Positions 8,025 through 15,945 of a stretch of DNA of 46,713 bases are shown piece by piece. Under the pieces are notes generated by a model that was not told the origin of the DNA, ran no database searches, and worked only from the letters and a program-made list of their open reading frames with translations. Numbering within the stretch: the first letter of the stretch is position 1; the number at the start of each line of letters is the position of its first letter. The stretch lies in the NCBI GenBank assembly GCA_016935755.1, contig JAFGQI010000155.1, positions 1 to 46,713 of the forward strand. The letters run 5' to 3'. A program made the translations under genes and the position numbers. The stretch is from Anaerolineales bacterium (lineage in GTDB: Bacteria > Chloroflexota > Anaerolineae > Anaerolineales > UBA4823).

Positions 8025-8417
8025 ATGCCTCAATTGGTCAAAGGTGGAAAGTGGGTATTCGGCTGGTGTGTCGTTGGACCAGCCGGTGAGATCAAAATCC
8101 CGCCAGGGGCTTATCAGGAATATGGCTTCGTTCCTGGAGAAGACGTGATAATCACACGCGGCAGCCGGCGTTCGGGCGGGTTTGGCCTCGGCAGGCAAGA
8201 GAAACTGGCAAATTCGCCATTGCTGTCGCGTTTCCATGGCCGGGCGACGATCGGCGCAGCCGGGCAGGTGGTGCTTCCCGCCGAGACAGGCCTGCAGCCT
8301 GGGGAGCATCTATTAGCGGTGCACGGCAGCGGCTTAGCGCTGGGTTTTGTACAGCGTGGGCCCATCTATGAAGAAGCATTGAAGCATTCCGAAATCGAGA
8401 CATTTGAGAGTATTTAA
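8025..8417 (+). CDS. AbrB/SpoVT-like conserved protein
   Basis: The 130-residue protein has two short segments resembling swapped-hairpin AbrB domains: GEIKIPPGAYQEYGFVPGED near residues 20-40 and GRATIGAAGQVVLPAETG near 73-90, each followed by a beta strand. The family is weakly characterised; DNA binding is possible by analogy but not shown. GGAG lies 9 bp before the ATG. It is placed between an Mrp-type ATPase and an MBL-fold gene. Confidence 0.55.
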   Translation: MPQLVKGGKWVFGWCVVGPAGEIKIPPGAYQEYGFVPGEDVIITRGSRRSGGFGLGRQEKLANSPLLSRFHGRATIGAAGQVVLPAETGLQPGEHLLAVHGSGLALGFVQRGPIYEEALKHSEIETFESI

Positions 8418-8418
8418 T

Positions 8419-9258
8419 ATGTTCACCTTACGCTGCCTGGTTGATAATCATCCACTGGACGCCGCCATCTTCCACTCTGAGCATGGCGTCGCTTTTGCTA
8501 TCGAAACGCCCTCAGGTCAGGTTCTGTTTGATACAGGGCAGAGCGGCGAAGTGCTGGTGCACAACGCCGCCCGGATGGGATTTGACCTGCGTCAGGTGGA
8601 TGCGCTGGCCTTCAGCCACGCGCACTATGACCATACAGGCGGACTGAGAGCTTTTCTAAAGCACAGCCGCCCTGGTTTGCCTCTGTACGCCAATCCCGAC
8701 CTGTTTCGTGAACGCTTTGCCTTCCACGAGGGCCAGTATCGCAGCATTGGCCTGCGCATGAAGCCAGCCGACCTGACACGCCATCTGGACCTGCGCTTGA
8801 ACGCTGAACCGGTAGAAATTTTTCCCCACCTGTGGACAACTGGCGAGATCACTCCACGGGCAGAATTTGAGGGACGCAGCCCTCATCATTACATTCAAGA
8901 GAACAAACGCTGGCTGCCAGACCCATACCGCGATGATATGGCGCTGGTGTTAGAAGCAAAATCCGGGCTGGTGGTCATCTGCGGCTGCTGCCACGCCGGA
9001 CTGCTCAACACCCTGGCGCATGTGCGCCGCGTTTTCGACCAGAGGATTGCCGTCATTATCGGCGGAGCGCACCTGGCGGACGTGAACCCGGCTACCCTGG
9101 AACACGCCATCGCTGTCCTACGCGCTACCAGCGCTGGTCATTTACCCGATCTGTTCCTCAATCACTGCACGGGTGAACGCGCCCTGGCTGTGCTGGCGCA
9201 GGCCTTTGGTGAAAATGTGCACCCTTGTCCTGCAGGCACAGTGCTGAGATTTGAATGA
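8419..9258 (+). CDS. MBL-fold metallohydrolase (COG1237 type)
   Basis: The 279-residue protein has the metallo-beta-lactamase signature FSHAHYDHTGGL near residues 65-76 and further ligands in ICGCCHAGLLNTL and IGGAHL. The layout matches the COG1237 group that includes the archaeal dihydropterin/RFA-P synthase-like proteins. The exact substrate cannot be assigned. I prefer ATG 8419 over an upstream TTG at 8404, which lies inside the end of the AbrB-like gene. Such enzymes recur beside Mrp-type ATPases and NifX-like proteins in anaerobe genomes, so a role linked to cofactor or cluster metabolism is plausible (inference). Confidence 0.82.
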   Translation: MFTLRCLVDNHPLDAAIFHSEHGVAFAIETPSGQVLFDTGQSGEVLVHNAARMGFDLRQVDALAFSHAHYDHTGGLRAFLKHSRPGLPLYANPDLFRERFAFHEGQYRSIGLRMKPADLTRHLDLRLNAEPVEIFPHLWTTGEITPRAEFEGRSPHHYIQENKRWLPDPYRDDMALVLEAKSGLVVICGCCHAGLLNTLAHVRRVFDQRIAVIIGGAHLADVNPATLEHAIAVLRATSAGHLPDLFLNHCTGERALAVLAQAFGENVHPCPAGTVLRFE

Positions 9259-9287
9259 TTGCGTAATCCCTGTTTTGAGGCAGTTGC

Positions 9288-9500
9288 ATGGCGCATCTCT
9301 ATCCGAACCAACTCCCGGCAGCCGATGAATGGAACGACAGCCTGAAGGGCGACTTCCTGTGGACCAACAGCAACTTTTGCGAGGCGATCAGTGATGTCAT
9401 GACGCCCGCCACCCGCTCGATGTGGGATATTTACATGGACCGCGTGCGGGTCAATGGTGGTCAGGGAGTTGTAGAAATTTTGAAAGAGAGGGACCGATGA
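9288..9500 (+). pseudogene. Possible remnant of a PEP-utilising (PEP synthase/rifampicin phosphotransferase-like) gene
   Basis: The 70-codon frame contains EWNDSLKGDFLWTNSNF and DVMTPATRS, which resemble the segment WNDSLTGDxLWTNxNxGEAxPDVMTP recalled from multidomain PEP/pyruvate-dikinase-like proteins. In those this segment sits inside a much longer polypeptide. Here nothing of the remaining domains follows; the frame ends 4 bp into the next gene. It is probably a fragment left by deletion. It could instead be a real small protein; no ribosome site is obvious. Confidence 0.45.
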
Positions 9501-10189
9501 AACTTGGGCGAAGCATCCTGTCATTCTTATTCACTGTAGCAATCTATCTTATCCTGCCGCTTATCGGCTGGGGGCTCGACGATCTGCCTGGCTTTTTCTC
9601 TTATCCGCAGTTCACTGGCTATGCCATCAGCATCATCGCTTTCGGCCTGCTGGCTGGCTATATGATCCAACGCCCAGGGGGCATGGGGAACACGACCGGC
9701 AAGGGGCAGGAGGATAAATTCAACCCGCGCCAGAGAATAGTACGCTTTGTCGTGACCGGTATGCTGTTCGTCGCGCTTGTTTTCGTACCCTTTGCTGATC
9801 GCCGCGGCATCGGTGTGATCGTTCATAACGATCTCATGCGCTGGATTGGTTTGGCCCTGGAGGTTACGGGTATGGGGTTGATCTTCTGGTCGGGGATTGC
9901 CCTGGGGCGGCTGTACAGCCCCGAGGTCACCCTGCAGCAAGATCACCACCTGGTCACTTACGGGCCATATCGTCTCATTCGCCACCCGCGCTACCTGGGA
10001 GGGATGGTCCAGGGAATTGGGCTCTCGCTTCTATTCCGCTCCTGGATCGGACTGCTCCTGACTACGATCTTCATTGTCGTTGTCATGTTCCGTGTAAGAG
10101 ATGAAGAGGCTATGATGAGCAAAGAATTCGGGCAGGAATGGCAAACCTACTGCCGGAAATCCTGGCGGCTGATCCCCTGGGTGTTTTAG
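9497..10189 (+). CDS. Isoprenylcysteine carboxyl methyltransferase (ICMT)/PEMT-like membrane methyltransferase
   Basis: The 230-residue integral membrane protein has several hydrophobic segments (ILSFLFTVAIYLILPLIGW, then segments near residues 45-60, 80-100 and 110-130). Its C-terminal half carries the ICMT/PEMT signature: YGPYRLIRHPRYLGGM followed by a late acidic EFGQEWQTYC segment. These bind SAM and methylate small lipophilic or thiol substrates; the substrate here is unknown. The ATG at 9497 follows GAGAGGGACC, and the end of the preceding gene fragment overlaps it. It pairs with a second family member 13 bp downstream. Confidence 0.82.
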   Translation: MKLGRSILSFLFTVAIYLILPLIGWGLDDLPGFFSYPQFTGYAISIIAFGLLAGYMIQRPGGMGNTTGKGQEDKFNPRQRIVRFVVTGMLFVALVFVPFADRRGIGVIVHNDLMRWIGLALEVTGMGLIFWSGIALGRLYSPEVTLQQDHHLVTYGPYRLIRHPRYLGGMVQGIGLSLLFRSWIGLLLTTIFIVVVMFRVRDEEAMMSKEFGQEWQTYCRKSWRLIPWVF

Positions 10190-10202
10190 CTGGAGGTTGA
10201 TG

Positions 10203-10700
10203 ATGAAATCCTGGAAATTCTCTGCTGGGATCGTAATCGCCAGCATCTTGCTGGTAACACAGTACATCCTGGCTTTCTTTGTCTACAAATTGCCGGGATT
10301 ACAGGCGCTCCAATGGATCGGCTGGGGAATCTGGGTGATCTCGTTGATCTTCGGCGTAGCGCCGATCTTTATCCTGGGCCATAGAGGCGGCGTGGCAAAA
10401 GGAAAGAGTTACGTTGAGACAACCCAACTGGTTGATACCAGCCTGTACGCCATCGTCCGCCACCCCCAATATCTGGCCGGCATCCTGTTCAACCTGGCGC
10501 TCATGCTGTTAGCCCAGCACTGGCTGGTGATCTTGTTAGGCGCCATATCCGCAGTTTTGATTTACCTGGACATCCAGACAGCCGACCAGGAAGGTTTAGA
10601 AAAATTTGGCGACGCCTATCGGCAATATATGCAGCGTGTGCCACAGGTGAACTTCCTGCTCGGAATCATTCGCCTGATCAAAGCAAAGAGGATGATGTGA
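10203..10700 (+). CDS. Second ICMT/PEMT-family membrane methyltransferase
   Basis: This 165-residue membrane protein has four hydrophobic segments and a shortened form of the same signature: SLYAIVRHPQYLAGI around residues 80-95 and EKFGDAYRQYMQRV near the end. ATG 10200 and 10203 and TTG 10197 are possible; GGAGG at 10192-10196 best fits 10203. It is shorter than its upstream neighbour (230 residues), lacking the N-terminal membrane segments. The two may act as separate enzymes or as a pair; the substrate is unknown. Confidence 0.78.
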   Translation: MKSWKFSAGIVIASILLVTQYILAFFVYKLPGLQALQWIGWGIWVISLIFGVAPIFILGHRGGVAKGKSYVETTQLVDTSLYAIVRHPQYLAGILFNLALMLLAQHWLVILLGAISAVLIYLDIQTADQEGLEKFGDAYRQYMQRVPQVNFLLGIIRLIKAKRMM

Positions 10701-10704
10701 ATCG

Positions 10705-11619
10705 ATGAAACAACTGATCATACTGAGCGGTAAGGGCGGCACGGGCAAGACCAGCCTTGCAGCAGCATTTGCGCATCTTGCCCATGACGGTCCTGCCCCC
10801 ATACAGGCGGTGCTGGCGGATGGGGATGTGGATGCGGCCAATCTGGAACTTGTGCTGCGCCCCCAGCGCCTGGAAACACATGATTTCACCGGCGGCGCGG
10901 TGGCAGTGATCGACCCTGAGCTCTGCCAGGGCTGTGGAACCTGTGAGCAGGTGTGCCGTTTTGAGGCGATCATCTCTGATCCGAACAGTTTTGTTTACCG
11001 CGTCGACCCGATCGCCTGTGATGGCTGCGCTGCCTGCGTCTATCAATGCCCCGAAGAGGCTATCCATATGCAGCCGAACACCGCCGGGCAGTGGTATCGC
11101 TCGGAGAGCCTCTATGGGCCGCTCTTCCACGCCGATCTATACCCCGCGCAGGAAAATTCCGGCAAGTTAGTGACCCTGGTCAAACAAAATGCCCGCCTGC
11201 TGGCGATGGATACCGACAAACCACTGGTGATCGTAGACGGCCCACCGGGGATCGGCTGCCCGGTAATCGCCGCTGCGGCTGGGGCAGATCTGGCGCTGAT
11301 CGTCACGGAACCCAGCGCGGCCGGGATTCATGACCTCAAGCGTGCCCTGCAAACCACATCGCACTTTCGCATTCCGTCGCTGGTGGTGATTAACAAAGCC
11401 GATATCTATCCCGAAGGCGCAGCGCAAATCCAGGCGATCTGTGCCGAATTGGGCGTCGAGGTCATTGGATCCATTCCCTTTGACCCAACCGTCACCGCGG
11501 CGATGATGAACGGCGTCCCGGTAACAGCCTACCATCCGCAATCGCCAGCCAGCCGGGCGATCGGCATGATATGGCAAAAGGTGGTAAAATCCCTGGCGTT
11601 CGAGGCAGCCAACCCATGA
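10705..11619 (+). CDS. MinD/Mrp-type P-loop ATPase with inserted ferredoxin domain (copy 2)
   Basis: The 304-residue protein shows the deviant Walker A LSGKGGTGKTS, LADGDVDAANLE, an inserted 2[4Fe-4S] domain (CQGCGTCEQVCRF and CDGCAACVYQCPEEA) and the VDGPPGIGCPVI motif. It is a paralogue of the gene at 7108 with the same architecture; such ATPases commonly occur as tandem or near-tandem pairs, possibly forming heterodimers. The likely role is Fe-S cluster carriage or insertion. Its stop overlaps the start of the DUF59 gene (ATGA at 11616), which strengthens an Fe-S assembly context. Confidence 0.88.
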   Translation: MKQLIILSGKGGTGKTSLAAAFAHLAHDGPAPIQAVLADGDVDAANLELVLRPQRLETHDFTGGAVAVIDPELCQGCGTCEQVCRFEAIISDPNSFVYRVDPIACDGCAACVYQCPEEAIHMQPNTAGQWYRSESLYGPLFHADLYPAQENSGKLVTLVKQNARLLAMDTDKPLVIVDGPPGIGCPVIAAAAGADLALIVTEPSAAGIHDLKRALQTTSHFRIPSLVVINKADIYPEGAAQIQAICAELGVEVIGSIPFDPTVTAAMMNGVPVTAYHPQSPASRAIGMIWQKVVKSLAFEAANP

Positions 11620-11918
11620 ACAACCCTGACAGCTTGCGATCAGCCGTCCTGGAGAAACTCGCTACAGTGATTGACCCAGAGACTGGGGCCGATGTCGTGC
11701 GGATGAGGTTGATTGAGGATCTTCTCGTCAGCCCCGAGGGGCAGGTCAGCTACACAATTCGACCATCCTCTCCCTTATGCCCGGTGGCAGTTTTCCTGGC
11801 AATTCAGATCAAAATGGCAGTAGCCAGTGTGCCTGGCGTCGCCGGACAGCAGATCACCGTGGCAAATTACGTGGCAGCCGAACAATTAACCGAGATGATC
11901 AACCAGGAAATCATATGA
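11616..11918 (+). CDS. MIP18/DUF59 family Fe-S assembly protein
   Basis: A 100-residue protein with the DUF59 pattern: LATVIDPETGADVVRMRLIEDL at the N-terminus and YTIRPSSPLCPVAVFLA, in which a conserved Cys follows the serine/proline segment. The family (SufT, PaaD, MIP18/CIA2) works in maturation of Fe-S proteins, and many members are fused or adjacent to Mrp ATPases. The gene overlaps the Mrp-type ATPase by 4 bp (ATGA), so the two are translationally coupled. Confidence 0.85.
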   Translation: MNNPDSLRSAVLEKLATVIDPETGADVVRMRLIEDLLVSPEGQVSYTIRPSSPLCPVAVFLAIQIKMAVASVPGVAGQQITVANYVAAEQLTEMINQEII

Positions 11919-12053
11919 AGCCCGTTGTCGTCCCTGTGCTTTTTCAATAATGGAGGGTTCCTGTCACCTGATCCCACATTGGCGCATCATCAACTGGCTG
12001 CCCTAGATCAGCAAGAGCGCAGGCATCAGCCCGCAAAACAACTGGAATGACCT

Positions 12054-12497
12054 ATGGAATATGCCCTTACCCCGATCGGTGTCATCCATTCCCCATTTAC
12101 AGAAAAAGAACAGACCCCCATTCAGGCCTCCCGCTCACAAGCCATTGGGCGGGTAGAAGTTTACCCTGAATTTTCCGAGGGGCTGAAAGATCTAGAAGGT
12201 TTTTCTCACATCTTTCTGCTTTATTATTTCCACTGCTCGTCAGGCTATCAGCTGCTCGTCAGGCCGTTCCTGGATAACGTCTTGCACGGGTTATTTGCCA
12301 CCCGCCACCCCTGCCGTCCGAATCCCCTCGGGCTGTCCGTCTTGCGCCTGCTAGAACGTCATGAAAATATCCTGGTTGTCCAGGGTGTGGATGTGCTTGA
12401 TGGCACGCCGCTGCTCGACATCAAGCCTTATGTTTCCGATTTTGATCTGCGCACAGAGATCAGGGTCGGCTGGTATGCGCGCCGGAGCAATGAATAA
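12054..12497 (+). CDS. trmO: tRNA (t6A37) N6-methyltransferase TrmO/TsaA family, short form
   Basis: The 147-residue protein has the UPF0066 beta-barrel: LTPIGVIHSPF at the start, a VEVYPEFSEGLKDLEGFSH segment, and the diagnostic FATRHPCRPNPLGLS motif near residues 82-96, followed by DGTPLLDIKPYV. TrmO uses SAM to methylate t6A at position 37 of tRNA-Thr. E. coli TrmO has about 235 residues; this form lacks the C-terminal domain, as in archaeal and many bacterial members. The 135-bp gap before it holds only a short, out-of-frame stretch and no promoter that I can identify. Confidence 0.88.
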   Translation: MEYALTPIGVIHSPFTEKEQTPIQASRSQAIGRVEVYPEFSEGLKDLEGFSHIFLLYYFHCSSGYQLLVRPFLDNVLHGLFATRHPCRPNPLGLSVLRLLERHENILVVQGVDVLDGTPLLDIKPYVSDFDLRTEIRVGWYARRSNE

Positions 12498-12557
12498 GCA
12501 TGTCAATCTTGACGGAAATCCTGGTGAATGGCGCAATCCTCTAGGTTGATTTTCTGT

Positions 12558-12707
12558 ATGATCACACCACATATCATCGTCATCCCAGGCACGCAGGGGA
12601 TGGTAGAATACAAAGATTACGGATTCCATTTTCGCGCCTTTTTGCGTGGGACGATCAATTCCGGCCTCGAAGGTCTGTTAATTGCCGGAATTATCTATCT
12701 TCTGTAA
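12558..12707 (+). CDS. Possible 49-residue membrane-associated small protein
   Basis: An ATG frame encodes MITPHIIVIPGTQGMVEYKD, a basic middle and a C-terminal hydrophobic run (EGLLIAGIIYLL). No clear ribosome site; a second ATG at 12600 is possible after GCAGGGG. It lies in the 230-bp gap between trmO and the Trx-VKOR gene. I do not recognise it, and it may be the remnant of a longer gene. Apart from it I see nothing else in this gap. Confidence 0.25.
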   Translation: MITPHIIVIPGTQGMVEYKDYGFHFRAFLRGTINSGLEGLLIAGIIYLL

Positions 12708-12727
12708 TAGGCGCTATTATTGACAAC

Positions 12728-13912
12728 ATGATGAAACTGTTCATCCTTTTTGTATTATTTCTACAACAAGGCATATCTGTCTGGGTAAAGCCCGCCCCCT
12801 CGATTGTGCAGTCTCAGCCCGTTGTGCATGCTCTGCTGTTCTATTCGCCCTATTGCGGTCACTGCCATTATGTTATCGAGGAATTTCTGCCCCCTGTGGT
12901 TGAAAAGTATGGCGCTCAATTGAATATCCTGGTCATTGATGCCTCACAGGAAGCGGGGTATACCCTGTTTATGTCTGTTCTTGAAAAGTTTGGCATCGAG
13001 CGCGCCGGTGTGCCCATGCTGATCATCGGCGATCAGGTGCTGATTGGCTCGGTAGACATTCCAGGGCGCTTCCCCGGTTTGATAGAACAATACCTGGCGC
13101 TAGGAGGCGTGGATTGGCCGGATATTCCCGGCATGACCGAGGTGCTCAGCGCTGTTCAGGTGAGTCCCAGCCCTTCAGCCATCTCCCCCACCCCAACAAC
13201 CGATCAGCAGGTCCTGCCGTTGATCATCCAGGAAAAGACCCCTACAGAATCAGGGATGAGCAACCCTGAACCGACAGCCAACCCAGCTCTCATCATCAGC
13301 AAGAACCAAATGCCTGGACTGGCAGACAGGCTGAAACGCGACCCGGCTGGCAACACTCTATCAATCCTGGTGCTGCTGGGGATGTTGGCTGTGCTGGTAA
13401 GATCCGTTTACACATTCGATCAGACACCTGTCGTGCATAACCTGCCCACCTGGATCATTCCGCTCTTATGCCTGGTGGGGCTTGGCATCGCCGGATACCT
13501 GGCGTATGTGGAAACTGCCCAGGTCGAAGCCGTTTGCGGCCCAGTTGGAGACTGCAACACCGTCCAGCAAAGCGAATACGCGCTCCTGTTTGGCTTCCTG
13601 CCCGTCGGAGTCCTCGGGGTGATTGGATTCATGCTCATCCTATTCACCTGGCTGATCGGTCGCTTTGGGCAGGGGCTAAGCCCCAGCCTGGCCTGGCTGG
13701 CCATGCTGGGCATGACCACCTTTGGCCTCCTGTTTTCCATCTATCTGACCTATCTGGAGCCCTTCGTCATCGGGGCTACTTGCGCCTGGTGCCTGACTTC
13801 TGCCGTGCTGATGACTGCACTCTTCTGGCTGTCCCTGGCTCCAGGCAAAGCTGCCCTGGCATATTTACGCAAAGAGAAAGGCTGGCGTTTGGAAAAATGG
13901 AAACCAATATAA
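12728..13912 (+). CDS. Thioredoxin-like/VKOR fusion, membrane disulfide-forming enzyme
   Basis: This 394-residue protein begins with a signal or anchor segment, then a Trx/glutaredoxin-like domain at about residues 37-135 with active site YCGHC and the cis-Pro loop GVPMLIIG. A Pro/Ser/Thr-rich linker (residues 145-195) leads to a four-to-five helix VKOR domain with the loop pair C-GPVGD-C and the CAWC redox pair. VKOR with a Trx-like partner oxidises cysteines of exported proteins and passes electrons to quinone. Bacterial fusions most often place Trx after VKOR; here Trx is N-terminal. ATG 12728 and 12731 are both possible. Its end overlaps the next gene by 16 bp. Confidence 0.88.
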   Translation: MMKLFILFVLFLQQGISVWVKPAPSIVQSQPVVHALLFYSPYCGHCHYVIEEFLPPVVEKYGAQLNILVIDASQEAGYTLFMSVLEKFGIERAGVPMLIIGDQVLIGSVDIPGRFPGLIEQYLALGGVDWPDIPGMTEVLSAVQVSPSPSAISPTPTTDQQVLPLIIQEKTPTESGMSNPEPTANPALIISKNQMPGLADRLKRDPAGNTLSILVLLGMLAVLVRSVYTFDQTPVVHNLPTWIIPLLCLVGLGIAGYLAYVETAQVEAVCGPVGDCNTVQQSEYALLFGFLPVGVLGVIGFMLILFTWLIGRFGQGLSPSLAWLAMLGMTTFGLLFSIYLTYLEPFVIGATCAWCLTSAVLMTALFWLSLAPGKAALAYLRKEKGWRLEKWKPI

Positions 13913-14781
13913 GTCTTCGCCCTACACTGCGCCAACAGATTTTGGCATTCCAGCGTCTTGAAATTACTGAGCATCATATTTACCAGCGCCTGGCGCAGAT
14001 CAATCGATCCCCGGAAAACAGATCCGTGCTCGAAAGGATCGCTCAGGACGAACTACGCCACTATCATGATTGGAAGAAATACACTGGGCAAGAAGTGAAA
14101 CCTGATCGATTCGCAATCTGGAAATACACCCTGATCAGCCGCGTGCTGGGTTTTACGTTCGGGGTCAAGCTGATGGAGCGCGGTGAGGCTAAAGCCCAGC
14201 AGAACTATGGCGAGCTGCGCAGCGAGATCCCCGAAATCGATGCCTGGATCCAGGATGAAAACGTACACGAACAGGCGCTGATTGGTATGCTGGATGAAGA
14301 AATGCTGCAGTATGCGGGTTCTATTGTCCTCGGCTTGAGCGACGCCCTGGTGGAATTAACCGGCGCGTTGGCGGGCCTCACCCTGGCGCTGCAAAACACA
14401 CAGCTCATCGCCCTGTCTGGGCTGATCACCGGCATCGCCGCGGCAATGTCGATGGCAGCCTCCGAATACCTGTCCACGCGCTCAGAAAAGACCGCCAAAC
14501 ATCCGGCGCGTGCAGCCGTGTACACAGGTATCGCCTACATTCTGACCGTCACTTTCCTGATCTTGCCCTACCTGCTGTTCAAAAATTTCTACCTGGACTT
14601 AGGCCTGGCGCTGAGCACCGCGGTGCTGATCATCGCTGCCTTTAACTATTACATTTCCATCGCCCAAGATGAATCCTTCCGGGCGCGCTTTCTCGAGATG
14701 GCAGGCTTGAGCCTGGGCGTGGCGGGGATATCGTTCATCATCGGCTATTTAATCCGCATATTCTTAGGGATTGAGGTGTAA
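13897..14781 (+). CDS. Rubrerythrin/ferritin-like domain fused to a VIT1/CCC1 membrane domain (MbfA-like)
   Basis: The 294-residue protein has an N-terminal ferritin-like domain (residues 1-125) with Glu/His pairs typical of di-iron sites (LEITEHHIYQRLAQ, IAQDELRHYHDW, ERGEAKAQQNY, DENVHEQAL), followed by a CCC1/VIT1 transporter domain with GLSDALVELTGALAGL and MAASEYLSTRSE signatures and several transmembrane helices. Such fusions export or detoxify iron and relieve oxidative stress in some bacteria. ATG 13897 (METNIS) gives the ferritin start and overlaps the upstream VKOR fusion by 16 bp, so the two share an envelope-redox or metal operon. Confidence 0.88.
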   Translation: METNISLRPTLRQQILAFQRLEITEHHIYQRLAQINRSPENRSVLERIAQDELRHYHDWKKYTGQEVKPDRFAIWKYTLISRVLGFTFGVKLMERGEAKAQQNYGELRSEIPEIDAWIQDENVHEQALIGMLDEEMLQYAGSIVLGLSDALVELTGALAGLTLALQNTQLIALSGLITGIAAAMSMAASEYLSTRSEKTAKHPARAAVYTGIAYILTVTFLILPYLLFKNFYLDLGLALSTAVLIIAAFNYYISIAQDESFRARFLEMAGLSLGVAGISFIIGYLIRIFLGIEV

Positions 14782-14881
14782 GGAAATGCCAGGGCATGAC
14801 GGAGGCTAATCGGGTGTAGAATAATGTGCTGCCCTGGAGCGCACCGATATTTAACCCCTACAAAAATGGATAGGAATTCGT

Positions 14882-15811
14882 ATGATTGATATTGATAAAA
14901 TCAGCACTTTTGTGCGTGCTGCAGAGACATTGAGTTTTTCTGAGGCAGCCAAACAGCTTCACATCAGCCAGCCCACAGTGAGCAACCATATCAAGACCTT
15001 AGAACAAAAAATGGGGGTAACGCTCTTCACCCGCACCAATACCGGTTTAGAATTGACAGAAGCGGGCAAAGTCTTGCTACCCTGGGCGCGCCGTTTGCTG
15101 CATGATACCAACAGTATGCAAGCTATGATGTCATCTATACAAAATGATGTTGTAGGTGAACTCCGGATTGCCTGTTCCACCACGGCTGGAAAATATGTGC
15201 TGCCTCAACTGGCTGCCCGCTTTTGCCAGCACTTCCCAGGCGTTAAAGTGCGCATTTTGGCTTGCATGCCGGAGGATGTCACCCTCAGGCTCCTGGAAGG
15301 AGAGGCGCATATTGGAGTCCTAAGCCGCGAGGTTCCAGATGCTGGACTAGAATCACAGGAATTCTTCCGTGACACGATCACTTTGATCGTTCCTGCCAAC
15401 CATCGCTGGGCTTTTCGAGGAGCGATTGAAGCCAGTGAACTACTGGAAGAGCCGCTCATTATGCGCGAAGAGACATCAGGCACGCGAAGGGTAGTGCTAT
15501 CTGAACTGGCGAAATTCGATATCAGCCTGAATGACCTGAATATTTTTATGGAGTTGGGCAACGCCGAAGCCATCGTGCGCACGGTCTCCGCTGGTTATGG
15601 GATTGCCTTTGTGTCCAAGCTGGCAACCGCCTGCCCATTAGAGAGAGGAAATGTTGTAGATATCGAAGTGGAGGGGATGAATCTTCGCTGCACGATCTTT
15701 ATGGCACGCAAGACAGGCAGCAGTCATCACCGCCCACGTGATGCTTTCTGGGGGTTCATCCACGATCCCGAAAACGCAGATCTGATTCACCTGCCCGAAC
15801 AAAGGGCATGA
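14882..15811 (+). CDS. LysR-family transcriptional regulator
   Basis: A 309-residue LTTR: winged helix-turn-helix at residues 1-60 (FSEAAKQLHISQPTVSNHIKTLEQKMG), linker helix, and a periplasmic-binding-like effector domain (LRIACSTTAGKYVLPQL, HRWAFRG, EETSGTRR). It is nearest in style to CysL and to LysR regulators linked to selenium metabolism, but I cannot decide from sequence alone. AGGAATTCGT precedes the ATG. An 8-bp inverted repeat (CCAGGGCA at 14789, TGCCCTGG at 14830) is present upstream. It converges on the sulfur operon ending at 15946 and may regulate it (inference). Confidence 0.85.
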   Translation: MIDIDKISTFVRAAETLSFSEAAKQLHISQPTVSNHIKTLEQKMGVTLFTRTNTGLELTEAGKVLLPWARRLLHDTNSMQAMMSSIQNDVVGELRIACSTTAGKYVLPQLAARFCQHFPGVKVRILACMPEDVTLRLLEGEAHIGVLSREVPDAGLESQEFFRDTITLIVPANHRWAFRGAIEASELLEEPLIMREETSGTRRVVLSELAKFDISLNDLNIFMELGNAEAIVRTVSAGYGIAFVSKLATACPLERGNVVDIEVEGMNLRCTIFMARKTGSSHHRPRDAFWGFIHDPENADLIHLPEQRA

Positions 15812-15815
15812 ACAG

Positions 15816-15857
15816 CATCATGCCTCCCACTCTGAATATTGAGTGAGAGGCATGATG
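15816..15857. terminator. Long inverted repeat between convergent operons
   Basis: CATCATGCCTC-CACTC (15816-15832) pairs with GAGTG-GAGGCATGATG (15841-15857): 16 of 17 positions pair around an 8-nt loop. It lies between the LysR stop and the convergent sulfur-operon end, and probably acts as a bidirectional terminator, though no long U-tract follows on either strand. Nothing else was seen in 15858-15945. Confidence 0.65.
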
Positions 15858-15945
15858 AGTATTACTTGTGCTAATTGGAGCTTGGACTACGTTTCGATAA
15901 CGTATGTCATGATCGCGCCAGCCGATAAGCCGCCTTCAAGAGCAA

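Noticed and set aside
11915..12053. Possible small gene after the DUF59 gene (ATG 11915 gives only 11 codons; another frame runs to 12050)
   Set aside because: No start with ribosome site gives a protein-like frame; perhaps a decayed gene, but not supportable.
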